Made by a program: the position numbers and the translations under genes | Shown: positions 51,390-60,209 of the stretch, piece by piece | Layout: every line of letters begins with the position of its first letter | Numbering within the stretch: the stretch's first letter is position 1 | Notes under the pieces: model-generated | Seen by the model: the letters and a program-made list of their open reading frames with translations, nothing else | What the model was told of the DNA's origin: nothing | Databases searched by the model: none | From: Lewinellaceae bacterium | GTDB taxonomy: Bacteria; Bacteroidota; Bacteroidia; Chitinophagales; Saprospiraceae | DNA: 64,000 bases | Assembly (NCBI GenBank): GCA_020636025.1 | Contig: JACJYQ010000001.1 | Span: forward strand, 124,001-188,000 | Direction: 5' to 3'

Positions 51390-52484
51390 ATGATGATTAC
51401 TAAAAACAAACTTTTGATCCTGTGCCTGATATTTGTAGGCACTCTGTTTTCCAACAATTGGTCAACCGCAACCAATCCAAAACCTATTTTAACTTCTTCT
51501 GCTTTTGATTCTGATTGTGATCTCCCGGCTCCGGATGATTTTGAACCCATAGAAATTGGAACTTCGTGGGTGAAACTTAGTTGGACACCTGTTGGCCCAA
51601 CTCCGGCTCGTTATATAATCAGAACATATTTGGGAAGTAATGGCAATCTGGTTGATGTTTCCAATGTGCCTGGAACCGCAACTACATGGAAGGTGCTAAA
51701 TTTAAGTTCAAATACAGAGTATCGCTCAACCATAACTCCGGTATGTGATAATAATGTAGAAAGTCAATATAATATTATTACAGACCTATATAAAACCCTG
51801 ATTATTGATTTGATCTTGTCTGGTTATACACCGCCACAAGGGCTTGGGGAAGGATGTACCATCTATCGCTCAAATGGTACTTGTCTGTTAAATTCTGCAG
51901 GAAGTACTGATTTTGGTATTTCTGATAATTTAACTGAGCCAAATGTTTCTAGAAACTTTGAAGTAAACCTTGATCAATTCCCAACAATAGAATTGACACT
52001 TGAGCAAAATGGAGACTTTGACTTTTATTGCGAAAATAATGTACCACCTAATCCACATTGCTTAACCAAAACAGTTTATGTGAAAAACAATAATGATTTA
52101 GTGGCGACAATGGAGTTAATTAGTCCTACTTATGGTCCTCCATATATTACTTGTACGTATCTAAATGGAAACTATAAAGTAACCAGAAAGGATGCAGTCC
52201 TCAAACCAATCACAGGAACTAACGAGATAAGTGGAATTGCCTTCTCCGTTTCCCCTAATCCATTCACAGACCAGCTCAATGTGGATATGGAATTAAGCGG
52301 AGAAACCGACCAGGCTACCCTCGCCCTGTATGACCTTCAAGGACGTCTAATGATCACGCAAATGGCTCAAAAAGGAAGCCGAAATCAAAGCATAAATACC
52401 TCCAATCTGGCGCCAGGCATGTACCTGTTGCACATCAATGCCAGTGCGGAAAAGAGAATCCTCAAAGTGGTAAAAACGCAATAA
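51390..52484 (+). CDS. Secreted fibronectin-III-like protein with T9SS domain
   Basis: The 364-residue product has a signal peptide (MMITKNKLLILCLIFVGTLFSN). One fibronectin type III-like domain follows (DDFEPIEIGTSWVKLSWTPV to YRSTITPVCDNN, about 45-130). A middle part of unknown type contains six or more cysteines. A C-terminal type A sorting domain completes it (IAFSVSPNPFTDQLNVDM to the end). It is likely a surface or secreted binding protein. A strong terminator follows 26 bp after the stop, so it is monocistronic. Confidence 0.85.
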   Translation: MMITKNKLLILCLIFVGTLFSNNWSTATNPKPILTSSAFDSDCDLPAPDDFEPIEIGTSWVKLSWTPVGPTPARYIIRTYLGSNGNLVDVSNVPGTATTWKVLNLSSNTEYRSTITPVCDNNVESQYNIITDLYKTLIIDLILSGYTPPQGLGEGCTIYRSNGTCLLNSAGSTDFGISDNLTEPNVSRNFEVNLDQFPTIELTLEQNGDFDFYCENNVPPNPHCLTKTVYVKNNNDLVATMELISPTYGPPYITCTYLNGNYKVTRKDAVLKPITGTNEISGIAFSVSPNPFTDQLNVDMELSGETDQATLALYDLQGRLMITQMAQKGSRNQSINTSNLAPGMYLLHINASAEKRILKVVKTQ

Positions 52485-52509
52485 CTACTTAAATCAAAAC
52501 CACTTGCAA

Positions 52510-52541
52510 CGGAGGCCGGGTTTCCCGGTCTCCGTTTTTTT
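52510..52541 (+). terminator. Rho-independent terminator
   Basis: CGGAGgCCGGG pairs with CCCGGtCTCCG around a TTT loop (one internal mismatch), followed by seven T. It lies 26 bp after the T9SS gene's stop. Confidence 0.9.
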
Positions 52542-52663
52542 CTTCAGACTTTGCTGCCTGGAACATGCGGACAATATGCTGATTCACATTTTGAATTTCA
52601 GAATGGCAGCATTATTGCTTTTCTCAATTCAATTTATTCCGACTTTTTTTAAATCCCGCAAAA

Positions 52664-55600
52664 ATGAAAAACTGTCTCGCCTTATTTTTTCTGCTTAATA
52701 GCGCAATCCTCCTCTCTCAAACTACCAGCGAATGCGCGGCGGAAATAGATCCGGTAAGTGCTATTTGCACGAGTGACAAGCTGTTTTTGTCAACCACCAA
52801 CTCAGCTGATTACAATTTTCCGCTCAGTCTGGAATGGTCATTTGTTTCCTATTCTGGAAATGGGACCGTGATTCCTTCGGATATCGTTTTTGTTTCGCAG
52901 GGGAAGGCTAAAACTGAAGTGATTTACGTGGGCACTATCTGGCCTCCGGGGGTTTACACATACCAAATGTGTGCAGAATGTCGGGATGTCGATGGTAACG
53001 GAGTAAACGATTTGGCTTGTGAGCAAACGACGGTCGTCGTGAATGGAGGTGTTTCACTCCCTCATATAACCGAGTTGGATGGAAATCAAGACGGGTTAAT
53101 TCTGGCTGTCAATGAAGCCAGTTTTACCATAAATACACCGGCCAATGGAGAAGATTATTCAATATCTGTTTTACCCGATGACGGGTTTGTAACGGTCAAT
53201 ATTTCCAATAACCTGGTGACGCTTACACACCTGCCGACTTCTCCGGAATATCAGGGTAATTGCATGTATGACATTACTTATACCATTACCAATGGAGGGT
53301 GTGTTGAGAGAACCACAGTTGAAGTAACATTCACTAACCCCTGGGATCCAGATAACGACGGCATTATACAAGGAGTTATTAATTATTGTCCTTCCTGCGG
53401 CAATTTTTTACATTTAAACGGAGACCGGCCTGGATGCGATGGAATAGGAACATGGGAACTTGTTTCAGGTCCGGGTCCGGTATTTATCGATAATTCAGCT
53501 CCTGATCTTGGAGATGCCTATGCTACAGTTTCCATTCCTGGAACCTATACCTTTCTATATACGGCTTCTAATATTGATCCATATCCTACCTCGACGTATG
53601 AACTCACTTGCACAGTCCTTGATGTGGATCAATTTCATTTGGGACCGGAAAAAACCTATACGTACTGTAACAATACACTTGAGGTGGGTAGTTATCCGGT
53701 TTCATTTAATGATCTACCTGAGGCGCTGTATGCCTGGACACAACCTATAACAAATTTAGGAGTACAAATTGTGCCTGCCGATTCAAATGCTGCTAATATT
53801 ATAGTTCCAAATGACCTTGATCTGGGTATAAATGGTTTGAATATTAAGGTAGATGCTTACCGGTTTTACCTGGATGATGATTGTGGCGGGCCTAATCCAC
53901 CAGTTCTGATTCAATTGCCTTTTAATGATCCCTTGGAAAACTGGGCTTATGTAAACAACCTTTTTGACGAGCCGCAGAACTGCATATCCGTATGCACTAC
54001 AACCAGTTACGTCCATTTCTGGGGTGCTCCAACAGTAGAAATAGAATCTGAGGATATAAATTTTCTCTGCAGCTCTGGAACAGAAAGCATCAGACTTAAA
54101 GACTTTTTCGAGGTGACAAACGGAGTACCATACGCTGCAAACATTACAGTACTAAATCAACCTGGAAGCGGTTTGCCCAACAACGTTTCTGAGCATGAAT
54201 GGCTGTTGTTGAATACCGAAAACGGATGCGGAAATTATAGATTTCAAATTGACGTGATTGCAGGAAACTATTCCGTGTTTCCTCCAGTGTTGTGTACTAC
54301 CAGGGTATTCCTGAATATTTATATTGAGACAGTGAAACAGGTAACCGCCGGCACAGATCAAATACACTGTCCCAATGATCTGATCAGGCTCAATGGAAAC
54401 CAGCCATTTTGTTATGCACAAGGTGCCTGGACACAAGTGAATTGCAATCCATGTTTGGTAGAGTTTCTGTTTCCAAACGACGCCAATAGTTCCATTAACC
54501 TAAATGGCACACCCTTGCCGGATACGCTTGCCTTCGAATGGTCTTTCACCAGTCAGGATGCCACTTGTAGTCTGGCTGACACCACCTATGTTTATGTTGA
54601 TGCCTGTTGCGGGATTTGTGATATCAATCCCCACATAAGGTCTGAATGCAAGGGTGATGAATTGATGTTATATATTGAAGATGCTTCAATAGGACTGCTT
54701 GATACTTCTCTTTATTCGATAAACTGGATATCACATCCTGGATTGAGTGGAAATATAGTAAGCATCAATACACAGGGCTCTTCCGTTCAGTATGAAGCTG
54801 AGGTAGCGTATGTAACCCCTTCGGGTTCATGTTGCCGTTTTAATTTGAGCGGAGAGGCAGATTGCAACATCCCGTTTGCCTGTGATGTCCGAGTTGAGGA
54901 ATCTTGTGACGATTGTGGCAATGTCGTTTTATCCCTGGTAGATATTAATGGAAATCTGGTTAAGTATGCTCCTTTTGTTCATGAATTCGCCTGGACCATT
55001 TACGGAGGTGGCCAAAATGATCCTACGGGAGTCAACTATCCAAAAGTGAATCCAGTTGTGATGCCTCAAAATGGTTGTTATTCACTTCAATACAAGCACT
55101 ATATTTATGCACCTAACACGCCAATGTTGCCTGGCTTGGCAATGGATATTTGCAAAGTGGATTTTCCCAAAACATGCTCAAGTGCATCATGTCCCGGCCC
55201 CTGCGAGAATTTTGCTCATTTCTTTATTGCTGCCTGCGGCGACGACATGGCAGACTCTCTTCAGTTAAGTTTTCCTAGCCCTTGTTACAATGCCTGCTTG
55301 TCGGCGAGTGGTTCGACGCCGGTTACAATTGGAGTTTTTAACACACTGGATTATAGCCCCTTAGATCCTGAAAAATACCTTGTTGTTTGGGAAAATGGGG
55401 CGCAAGGAACCTATGCGAGTGGTCAATTGTCAGGCATAAACTCTGTAACTGTTTCAGATAAAACCAATGCGTGTTGCGTTTGGTCGGATGCCTATCTGCC
55501 TTCCTGTTTATGTCAGATGCAGCCTGTCTCTTTGGATTGCCAACAACCTATTACAAAATACTGCAAGCCTAATGGAGTTGTTGAATATGTACCTGGACAG

Positions 55601-56287
55601 GCACAAATTGCCTGGTATGGTATTTCGGGTGCGTCAAAATATGTGATAGAGCAACGATTTGATGGTTCTAACACATGCTGTGCCTTTAACCAGGGAAATC
55701 TACTTAGATATGATACTGTCTCGTCCTCACCCTGGATCATTCCATTTGGCGATGATTGTTTTAGTGTAAGGGTTAAGGCCCTGGGCATTGAAATTGAACC
55801 CTGTGCAGAATCTGACTGGTCGGAATACTATGATTATTGCGCCCTTGAAAAATCATGTTCACCCGTGATCATCGTATGTGGCTGCTGCCATGGTGACAGA
55901 GATGCAGACACAAATGGGCTGCCGATGCATATCATGAGCGAGTCCGATTTGCTGGAATATTTGGAAGCATTTCCTGGGAAAGGATACTCCTCTTTGACAG
56001 AGGCTCTTAATTCATTTGGTTTTCTACAAGCAGGAAAATCAACCATGCAGCTGTATCCAAATCCGGCAAATGACGAACTGGTACTGGCGCTGGGCAAAAT
56101 GGAACATGGTATTTTCAATATTCAAGTCCACGATTTGCTGCAACGTGAGTGGCGCAATGAAACTCATGAGATCTACGGAGAATACATACTGAGTGTAAGT
56201 GATCTTGATACCGGACTATATTTGATAACGGTACGCAATCTGTCAGGGGAATTGTTATTCTCAGAGAAATTAGCCATTGTTCGCTAA
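52664..56287 (+). CDS. Large cysteine-rich secreted protein with T9SS domain
   Basis: The 1,207-residue product has a signal peptide (MKNCLALFFLLNSAILLSQ). A long beta-rich body contains more than fifty cysteines, many paired as CPSCG, CNPC, CCGIC, CDDCG or CGCC. A final sorting domain follows (MQLYPNPANDELVLALG to the end). Stretches such as GTWELVSGPGPVFIDNS and AGTDQIHCPNDLIRLNG resemble PKD/gliding-motility-like Ig repeats of Bacteroidota adhesins. A role in surface attachment is an inference. There is no obvious enzyme site. It follows the shorter T9SS gene after a terminator. Confidence 0.8.
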   Translation: MKNCLALFFLLNSAILLSQTTSECAAEIDPVSAICTSDKLFLSTTNSADYNFPLSLEWSFVSYSGNGTVIPSDIVFVSQGKAKTEVIYVGTIWPPGVYTYQMCAECRDVDGNGVNDLACEQTTVVVNGGVSLPHITELDGNQDGLILAVNEASFTINTPANGEDYSISVLPDDGFVTVNISNNLVTLTHLPTSPEYQGNCMYDITYTITNGGCVERTTVEVTFTNPWDPDNDGIIQGVINYCPSCGNFLHLNGDRPGCDGIGTWELVSGPGPVFIDNSAPDLGDAYATVSIPGTYTFLYTASNIDPYPTSTYELTCTVLDVDQFHLGPEKTYTYCNNTLEVGSYPVSFNDLPEALYAWTQPITNLGVQIVPADSNAANIIVPNDLDLGINGLNIKVDAYRFYLDDDCGGPNPPVLIQLPFNDPLENWAYVNNLFDEPQNCISVCTTTSYVHFWGAPTVEIESEDINFLCSSGTESIRLKDFFEVTNGVPYAANITVLNQPGSGLPNNVSEHEWLLLNTENGCGNYRFQIDVIAGNYSVFPPVLCTTRVFLNIYIETVKQVTAGTDQIHCPNDLIRLNGNQPFCYAQGAWTQVNCNPCLVEFLFPNDANSSINLNGTPLPDTLAFEWSFTSQDATCSLADTTYVYVDACCGICDINPHIRSECKGDELMLYIEDASIGLLDTSLYSINWISHPGLSGNIVSINTQGSSVQYEAEVAYVTPSGSCCRFNLSGEADCNIPFACDVRVEESCDDCGNVVLSLVDINGNLVKYAPFVHEFAWTIYGGGQNDPTGVNYPKVNPVVMPQNGCYSLQYKHYIYAPNTPMLPGLAMDICKVDFPKTCSSASCPGPCENFAHFFIAACGDDMADSLQLSFPSPCYNACLSASGSTPVTIGVFNTLDYSPLDPEKYLVVWENGAQGTYASGQLSGINSVTVSDKTNACCVWSDAYLPSCLCQMQPVSLDCQQPITKYCKPNGVVEYVPGQAQIAWYGISGASKYVIEQRFDGSNTCCAFNQGNLLRYDTVSSSPWIIPFGDDCFSVRVKALGIEIEPCAESDWSEYYDYCALEKSCSPVIIVCGCCHGDRDADTNGLPMHIMSESDLLEYLEAFPGKGYSSLTEALNSFGFLQAGKSTMQLYPNPANDELVLALGKMEHGIFNIQVHDLLQREWRNETHEIYGEYILSVSDLDTGLYLITVRNLSGELLFSEKLAIVR

Positions 56288-56329
56288 GGCAGATTTCTCT
56301 TATCAATAACTCAAACGCCCGAAATATTG

Positions 56330-57961
56330 TCAACACGGCTTTTTCCAGTCTCCAGGTAATTGTGCGTTCAAACACATATCCTTTGGCAAACCACCTTTTC
56401 TGGCAATGGCCAAACCGTATTTAACCACTTCCAGGCCAGACATGCTATGCGCATCAGGGTTGACACTGATGGGGATGCCGTGGGATAATGCTTGAGGAAT
56501 TAGCGTATAATCAATATCCAGTCGGTAAGGGTGTGCATTCAGTTCAATAGCTACCTGATGCTTTTTGCAGGCTTCGAATACGGCATCCCAATCGAGAGGA
56601 TGGCCTTCGCGGCTTAACAATAAACGACCGGTAGGATGCCCCAGGATGGTTGTTTTGGGATGCTCAATGGCTTTTACAACCCGTTCGGTCGCCTTGTCAA
56701 TGGACATTCGCAGGTTGCTGTGCACAGAGGCAATGATAAAATCAAATTGATCCAGCACAGCATCTTCATAATCCAGCGATCCGTCGTTCAGGATATCACT
56801 TTCTATGCCTTTTAGTATGTGAAAAGAACCCATTTCGGCATTTAGTGCGTCGATTTCATCCCATTGTTGCCGTAAGCGATCGGGTTTTAGTCCGTTGGCA
56901 TAAAACGCGGCCTGGCTGTGATCGGTAATGCCGATGTAATCATATCCTAAATCGCGGGCGCGTTCACACATATCTTTCAGGCTGTGCAAGCCATCGCTGT
57001 ACGTTGTATGTACGTGCAGTACACCAACCAAATCCGACTGTTGAATAAGTCCCGGAACAGCATTTGCCCTTGCCGATTCTCTCAATTCAGGCGCCACAAA
57101 TGCAGCATTTGCTCTTTCAAATATCTCTTCCTCAGTCCTGAGACCGCGAAATTCCAGGCCTTGGTGTGCATCTGCAAAGCCCTGTACAAACTCGTCTGTA
57201 CCTGTAAACCTGAATAGTTTGGAGCCAAATTCCTCTGCCAGACACTTGTGCAAGATGATGTTGGTACTTTCTGCAAGTTGAACAAAATACTTTCCATTTT
57301 CCTCTTTTTGCAGATTCATGTCGTTGGGTTCAAAAACCGGGCTAATGTCACCGTTGTACCCAATCAAAATCTCCACCTGGCTGATAACCGGACATCGTCT
57401 GCGAATTTCACCTACCGGACTCACATAAGCGCCAGGCAGTGTTGCAGTTATATGAGCACATACGGATTCTGCGAGTTCATCGGCTGCATCCATGTGCAGT
57501 TTGCCACGGCTTTTCTGGAAATAATCGAGCTTTTTCAGAAGCTCCTCCTGGGTTTTCAACCCAAAACCCTTGTATTCCACCAGGCGGTTTTCGTTGCAGG
57601 CGTACCACAATTCCCCAACTGACTCAATACCCATTTCCTGCCAAACCTGTTTTACTTTTTTAGGACCGAAACCATTGATTTCCAGCATCTCCTGAACGCC
57701 GGCCGGGGTTTTGTCCTTATATTTTTCCAGGTTTGCCATTTTGCCATTTGTCACCAACTCCCGGATTTTAGCGGCAATGGCGTTGCCCACTCCCTTGATG
57801 CCTTTTATTTCATCATCACTCATTGCTGAAAGATCGCCATCGGTTTTGCGCAAGGTGAGGTAGGCATTGCGATAGGAGCGAATTCGAAATTCATCTTCAC
57901 CGTGCAGTTCCATCAAATTCGCCAGATCGTCAAAAGCGTAGGCTATTTCTTTATTTGTCAT
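56330..57961 (-). CDS. polX: PolX-family protein with PHP domain and lost polymerase residues
   Basis: The 543-residue protein has the bacterial PolX layout. Helix-hairpin-helix and 8-kDa-like DNA-binding parts (KGIKGVGNAIAAKI, LEINGFGPKKVKQVW) come first, then the nucleotidyltransferase palm, then a C-terminal PHP phosphoesterase from about 312. The PHP metal ligands are present (HVH 316/318, TDH 347-348, E387, H414, H442, D503 and H505). The palm motif, normally G-S-x-R-R ... D-I-D, reads GEIRRRCPVISQVEI (Q195 and E197 in place of the two aspartates). The third aspartate is N234 (ESTNIIL). It is probably a nuclease, not a polymerase. It follows the acetoacetate-CoA ligase gene by one base. 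Confidence 0.88.
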   Translation of the reverse strand: MTNKEIAYAFDDLANLMELHGEDEFRIRSYRNAYLTLRKTDGDLSAMSDDEIKGIKGVGNAIAAKIRELVTNGKMANLEKYKDKTPAGVQEMLEINGFGPKKVKQVWQEMGIESVGELWYACNENRLVEYKGFGLKTQEELLKKLDYFQKSRGKLHMDAADELAESVCAHITATLPGAYVSPVGEIRRRCPVISQVEILIGYNGDISPVFEPNDMNLQKEENGKYFVQLAESTNIILHKCLAEEFGSKLFRFTGTDEFVQGFADAHQGLEFRGLRTEEEIFERANAAFVAPELRESARANAVPGLIQQSDLVGVLHVHTTYSDGLHSLKDMCERARDLGYDYIGITDHSQAAFYANGLKPDRLRQQWDEIDALNAEMGSFHILKGIESDILNDGSLDYEDAVLDQFDFIIASVHSNLRMSIDKATERVVKAIEHPKTTILGHPTGRLLLSREGHPLDWDAVFEACKKHQVAIELNAHPYRLDIDYTLIPQALSHGIPISVNPDAHSMSGLEVVKYGLAIARKGGLPKDMCLNAQLPGDWKKPC

Positions 57962-57962
57962 T

Positions 57963-59951
57963 TTACAGGGATTCGGCTAATTGAATAAAGTAATTCATGG
58001 CCTCCGGATTGCGCATGGAATCCGGATTGTACGCTTTGTCGAGCGGTTTTCTCTGCAGCACTTTCTTTACCGGCGTTTCCATTTTTTTTCCGGAAATGGT
58101 ATACGGTATATCAGCAACCTCCAGTATTTCGTCAGGGACGTGTCTGGGGCTGTAAGTGCTTCTTAGTGTTTTCTTTATTGTAGCTACAAGGTTTTCATCA
58201 AGTGCTTCGTTTTCTGCCAGCATCACAAACAAAGGCATCCAGTCACTACCGTCTTTTTTTTCCAGATTTATGATCAGGGCATCTTTGATGGCAGGTATCT
58301 GATCAAGCGCCCGATAGATTTCAGCTGTTCCAATGCGCACCCCCTGCCGGTTGAGTGTTGAATCTGATCTTCCGAGAATGACAAGCGTTCCTCTGCCAGT
58401 TATTTGCAGCCAGTCGCCATGTCTCCATATTCCAGGGTATTGTTCAAAATAGGAGCTGCGGTATTTTTCTTTGTTTACGTCGTTCCAGAAATAAATGGGC
58501 ATGGATGGCATGGGCTTGGTGACCACCATTTCACCTACTTCATCGGTTGGAACAGCATGACCGTCTTCATCCCAACTTTCCATGGCGCAACCCAGGCAAC
58601 GACATTGAATTTCACCCTGGTAAACGGGCAATAATGGATTTCCACCCACCCAGGCTGTACAAACGTCGGTACCACCAGCCATGCTCGATAGCCATAGATC
58701 AGGTTTAATATGCTCATATACCCAGCCAAAAGCTTCAGGGGGCAGGGGAGAGCCTGTGGATCCGATGCTTCTCATGGCAGACAGATCGAAATTGTCTTTA
58801 GGGTTAACCCCGGATTTCATGCATGAAACCAAAAACGGAGCGCTGGTTCCAAAATGAGTGACCCGGGTTTTTTCAGCCAGATCCCACAAGATATTTAAAT
58901 CGGGAAAGCCCGGACTGCCATCATATAATACAATGGTAGAGCCGCAAAGCAGGGAAGCCAAGGTGAAATTCCACATCATCCAGCCGGTGGTGGAGAACCA
59001 GAAAAAGCGTTCTCCTTCGTGTACATCATTGTGGAAATGCAGATATTTCAAATGTTCCAGCAAATTTCCGCCGTGACTGTGCACAATGGCTTTTGGAATG
59101 CCGGTTGTTCCTGAAGAATACAGTATCCAGAGAGGATGTGAAAAAGGAACGGCTTCAAATGACAACCTTGAGTTTTTGTAGTCTTTGGAAATCTGATCCC
59201 ATTGAATAACCTCAGTTTTGTCGGATTCAAAGCCTGCGTTGGCATCCAGAAATGGAATAAACACAAGTTTTTCGACACTTGGCAACAAAGCGCATAACTC
59301 TCTAACAGTCTCCCGCTTATCGAACTTCTTCCCTCCATAACCATAACCATCAATGGCAATTAAGATCTTCGGTTCAATCTGTGCAAAGCGGTCAGCTACG
59401 CTGGTGGCACCAAAATCAGGAGAGCAGCTAGACCACACAGCTCCAATGGAAGCTGTTGCCAAAGCCGCTATGATGGCATGAGGTGAATTTGGCAAGTAGG
59501 CAGCAATTCGGTCGCCGGGACGAATGCCGGAATCCAGAAAGAAAGCAGCAAGGGCAGCTGTTTTTTCTTCCAGTTCCTGCCAGCTTATTTCTGAAAGTGC
59601 ATGAATTTCACTTTGAAAAAGTATGGCAGGCCTTTTCTCACTTTTTTTCCTGAAAATATGCTCGGCGTAATTTAATGTAGCCCCTTCAAACCAATGAAAA
59701 TCAGGCATTTCATTACCTGATAATACTGAATTGTATGGTTGATGGTATTGGACATTAAAATATTCCCAGAGACTTTTCCAAAAGGCAGCAACATCACGAC
59801 TGGACCATTCCCAAAGAGACGCATAGTTGTCAAAATCCAGGTTATGTGTATTCCTGAGCCACGCCATGTAATCGTGCAAGTGGCTATTCAATTGCGTTTG
59901 TTGATCGGGTTGCCAGAGCTTTATTGGATCTATATGTTTGGAATCGGGCAT
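57963..59951 (-). CDS. Acetoacetate-CoA ligase
   Basis: The 662-residue AMP-forming ligase activates acetoacetate to acetoacetyl-CoA, feeding ketone-body or PHB-type carbon to central metabolism. Key motifs are YSSGTTGIPKAIVHSHGG (P-loop, around 277-290), the FWFSTTGWMMWN region that is typical of this enzyme, SMAGGTDVCTAWVGG, and the C-terminal SGKKMETPVKK lysine (around 620). The ATG at 59951 (MPDSKHIDPIKLW) fits the family better than the upstream ATG at 60050. The PolX-like gene follows 1 bp after the stop, so they form one operon. Confidence 0.9.
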   Translation of the reverse strand: MPDSKHIDPIKLWQPDQQTQLNSHLHDYMAWLRNTHNLDFDNYASLWEWSSRDVAAFWKSLWEYFNVQYHQPYNSVLSGNEMPDFHWFEGATLNYAEHIFRKKSEKRPAILFQSEIHALSEISWQELEEKTAALAAFFLDSGIRPGDRIAAYLPNSPHAIIAALATASIGAVWSSCSPDFGATSVADRFAQIEPKILIAIDGYGYGGKKFDKRETVRELCALLPSVEKLVFIPFLDANAGFESDKTEVIQWDQISKDYKNSRLSFEAVPFSHPLWILYSSGTTGIPKAIVHSHGGNLLEHLKYLHFHNDVHEGERFFWFSTTGWMMWNFTLASLLCGSTIVLYDGSPGFPDLNILWDLAEKTRVTHFGTSAPFLVSCMKSGVNPKDNFDLSAMRSIGSTGSPLPPEAFGWVYEHIKPDLWLSSMAGGTDVCTAWVGGNPLLPVYQGEIQCRCLGCAMESWDEDGHAVPTDEVGEMVVTKPMPSMPIYFWNDVNKEKYRSSYFEQYPGIWRHGDWLQITGRGTLVILGRSDSTLNRQGVRIGTAEIYRALDQIPAIKDALIINLEKKDGSDWMPLFVMLAENEALDENLVATIKKTLRSTYSPRHVPDEILEVADIPYTISGKKMETPVKKVLQRKPLDKAYNPDSMRNPEAMNYFIQLAESL

Positions 59952-60008
59952 AATTTGTTGACTTGTTGGGCAAAGTTCCAAAATTTTAGTTTTTCTTCCA
60001 TTGCTTTC

Positions 60009-60016
60009 CAAAAGTA
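60009..60016 (-). promoter_or_regulatory. -7 element of the ligase-polX operon
   Basis: On the minus strand TACTTTTG matches TAnnTTTG, 58 bp upstream of the ATG at 59951, which argues against an earlier start. A CAAA (TTTG) at 60042-60045 lies at 25 bp spacing, slightly long. Confidence 0.4.
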
Positions 60017-60120
60017 GTTTGGGATTAGGCTTGGCAGGTAACAAACACAAGTTCTACCTTAGAGGCTGAATTAAAAAGCCAGGATCCGGTTCCGCACTTC
60101 AAAAGGTTTATTAAAGAAAA

Positions 60121-60137
60121 TCTGTGTAAAATCTGCG
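60121..60137. repeat. Solitary copy of the CGCAGATTTTA word
   Basis: TCTGTGTAAAATCTGCG is identical to 2469-2485 and sits in the divergent region between the ligase and nucleotidase genes. There is no inverted arm here, so it is a single word or a remnant. Confidence 0.6.
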
Positions 60138-60209
60138 CGAAAAAATATTCAAGTAGTGCAGATCATGCATAAATCACAAAGTAACAATAACCGATTAATT
60201 GAATTTTTG

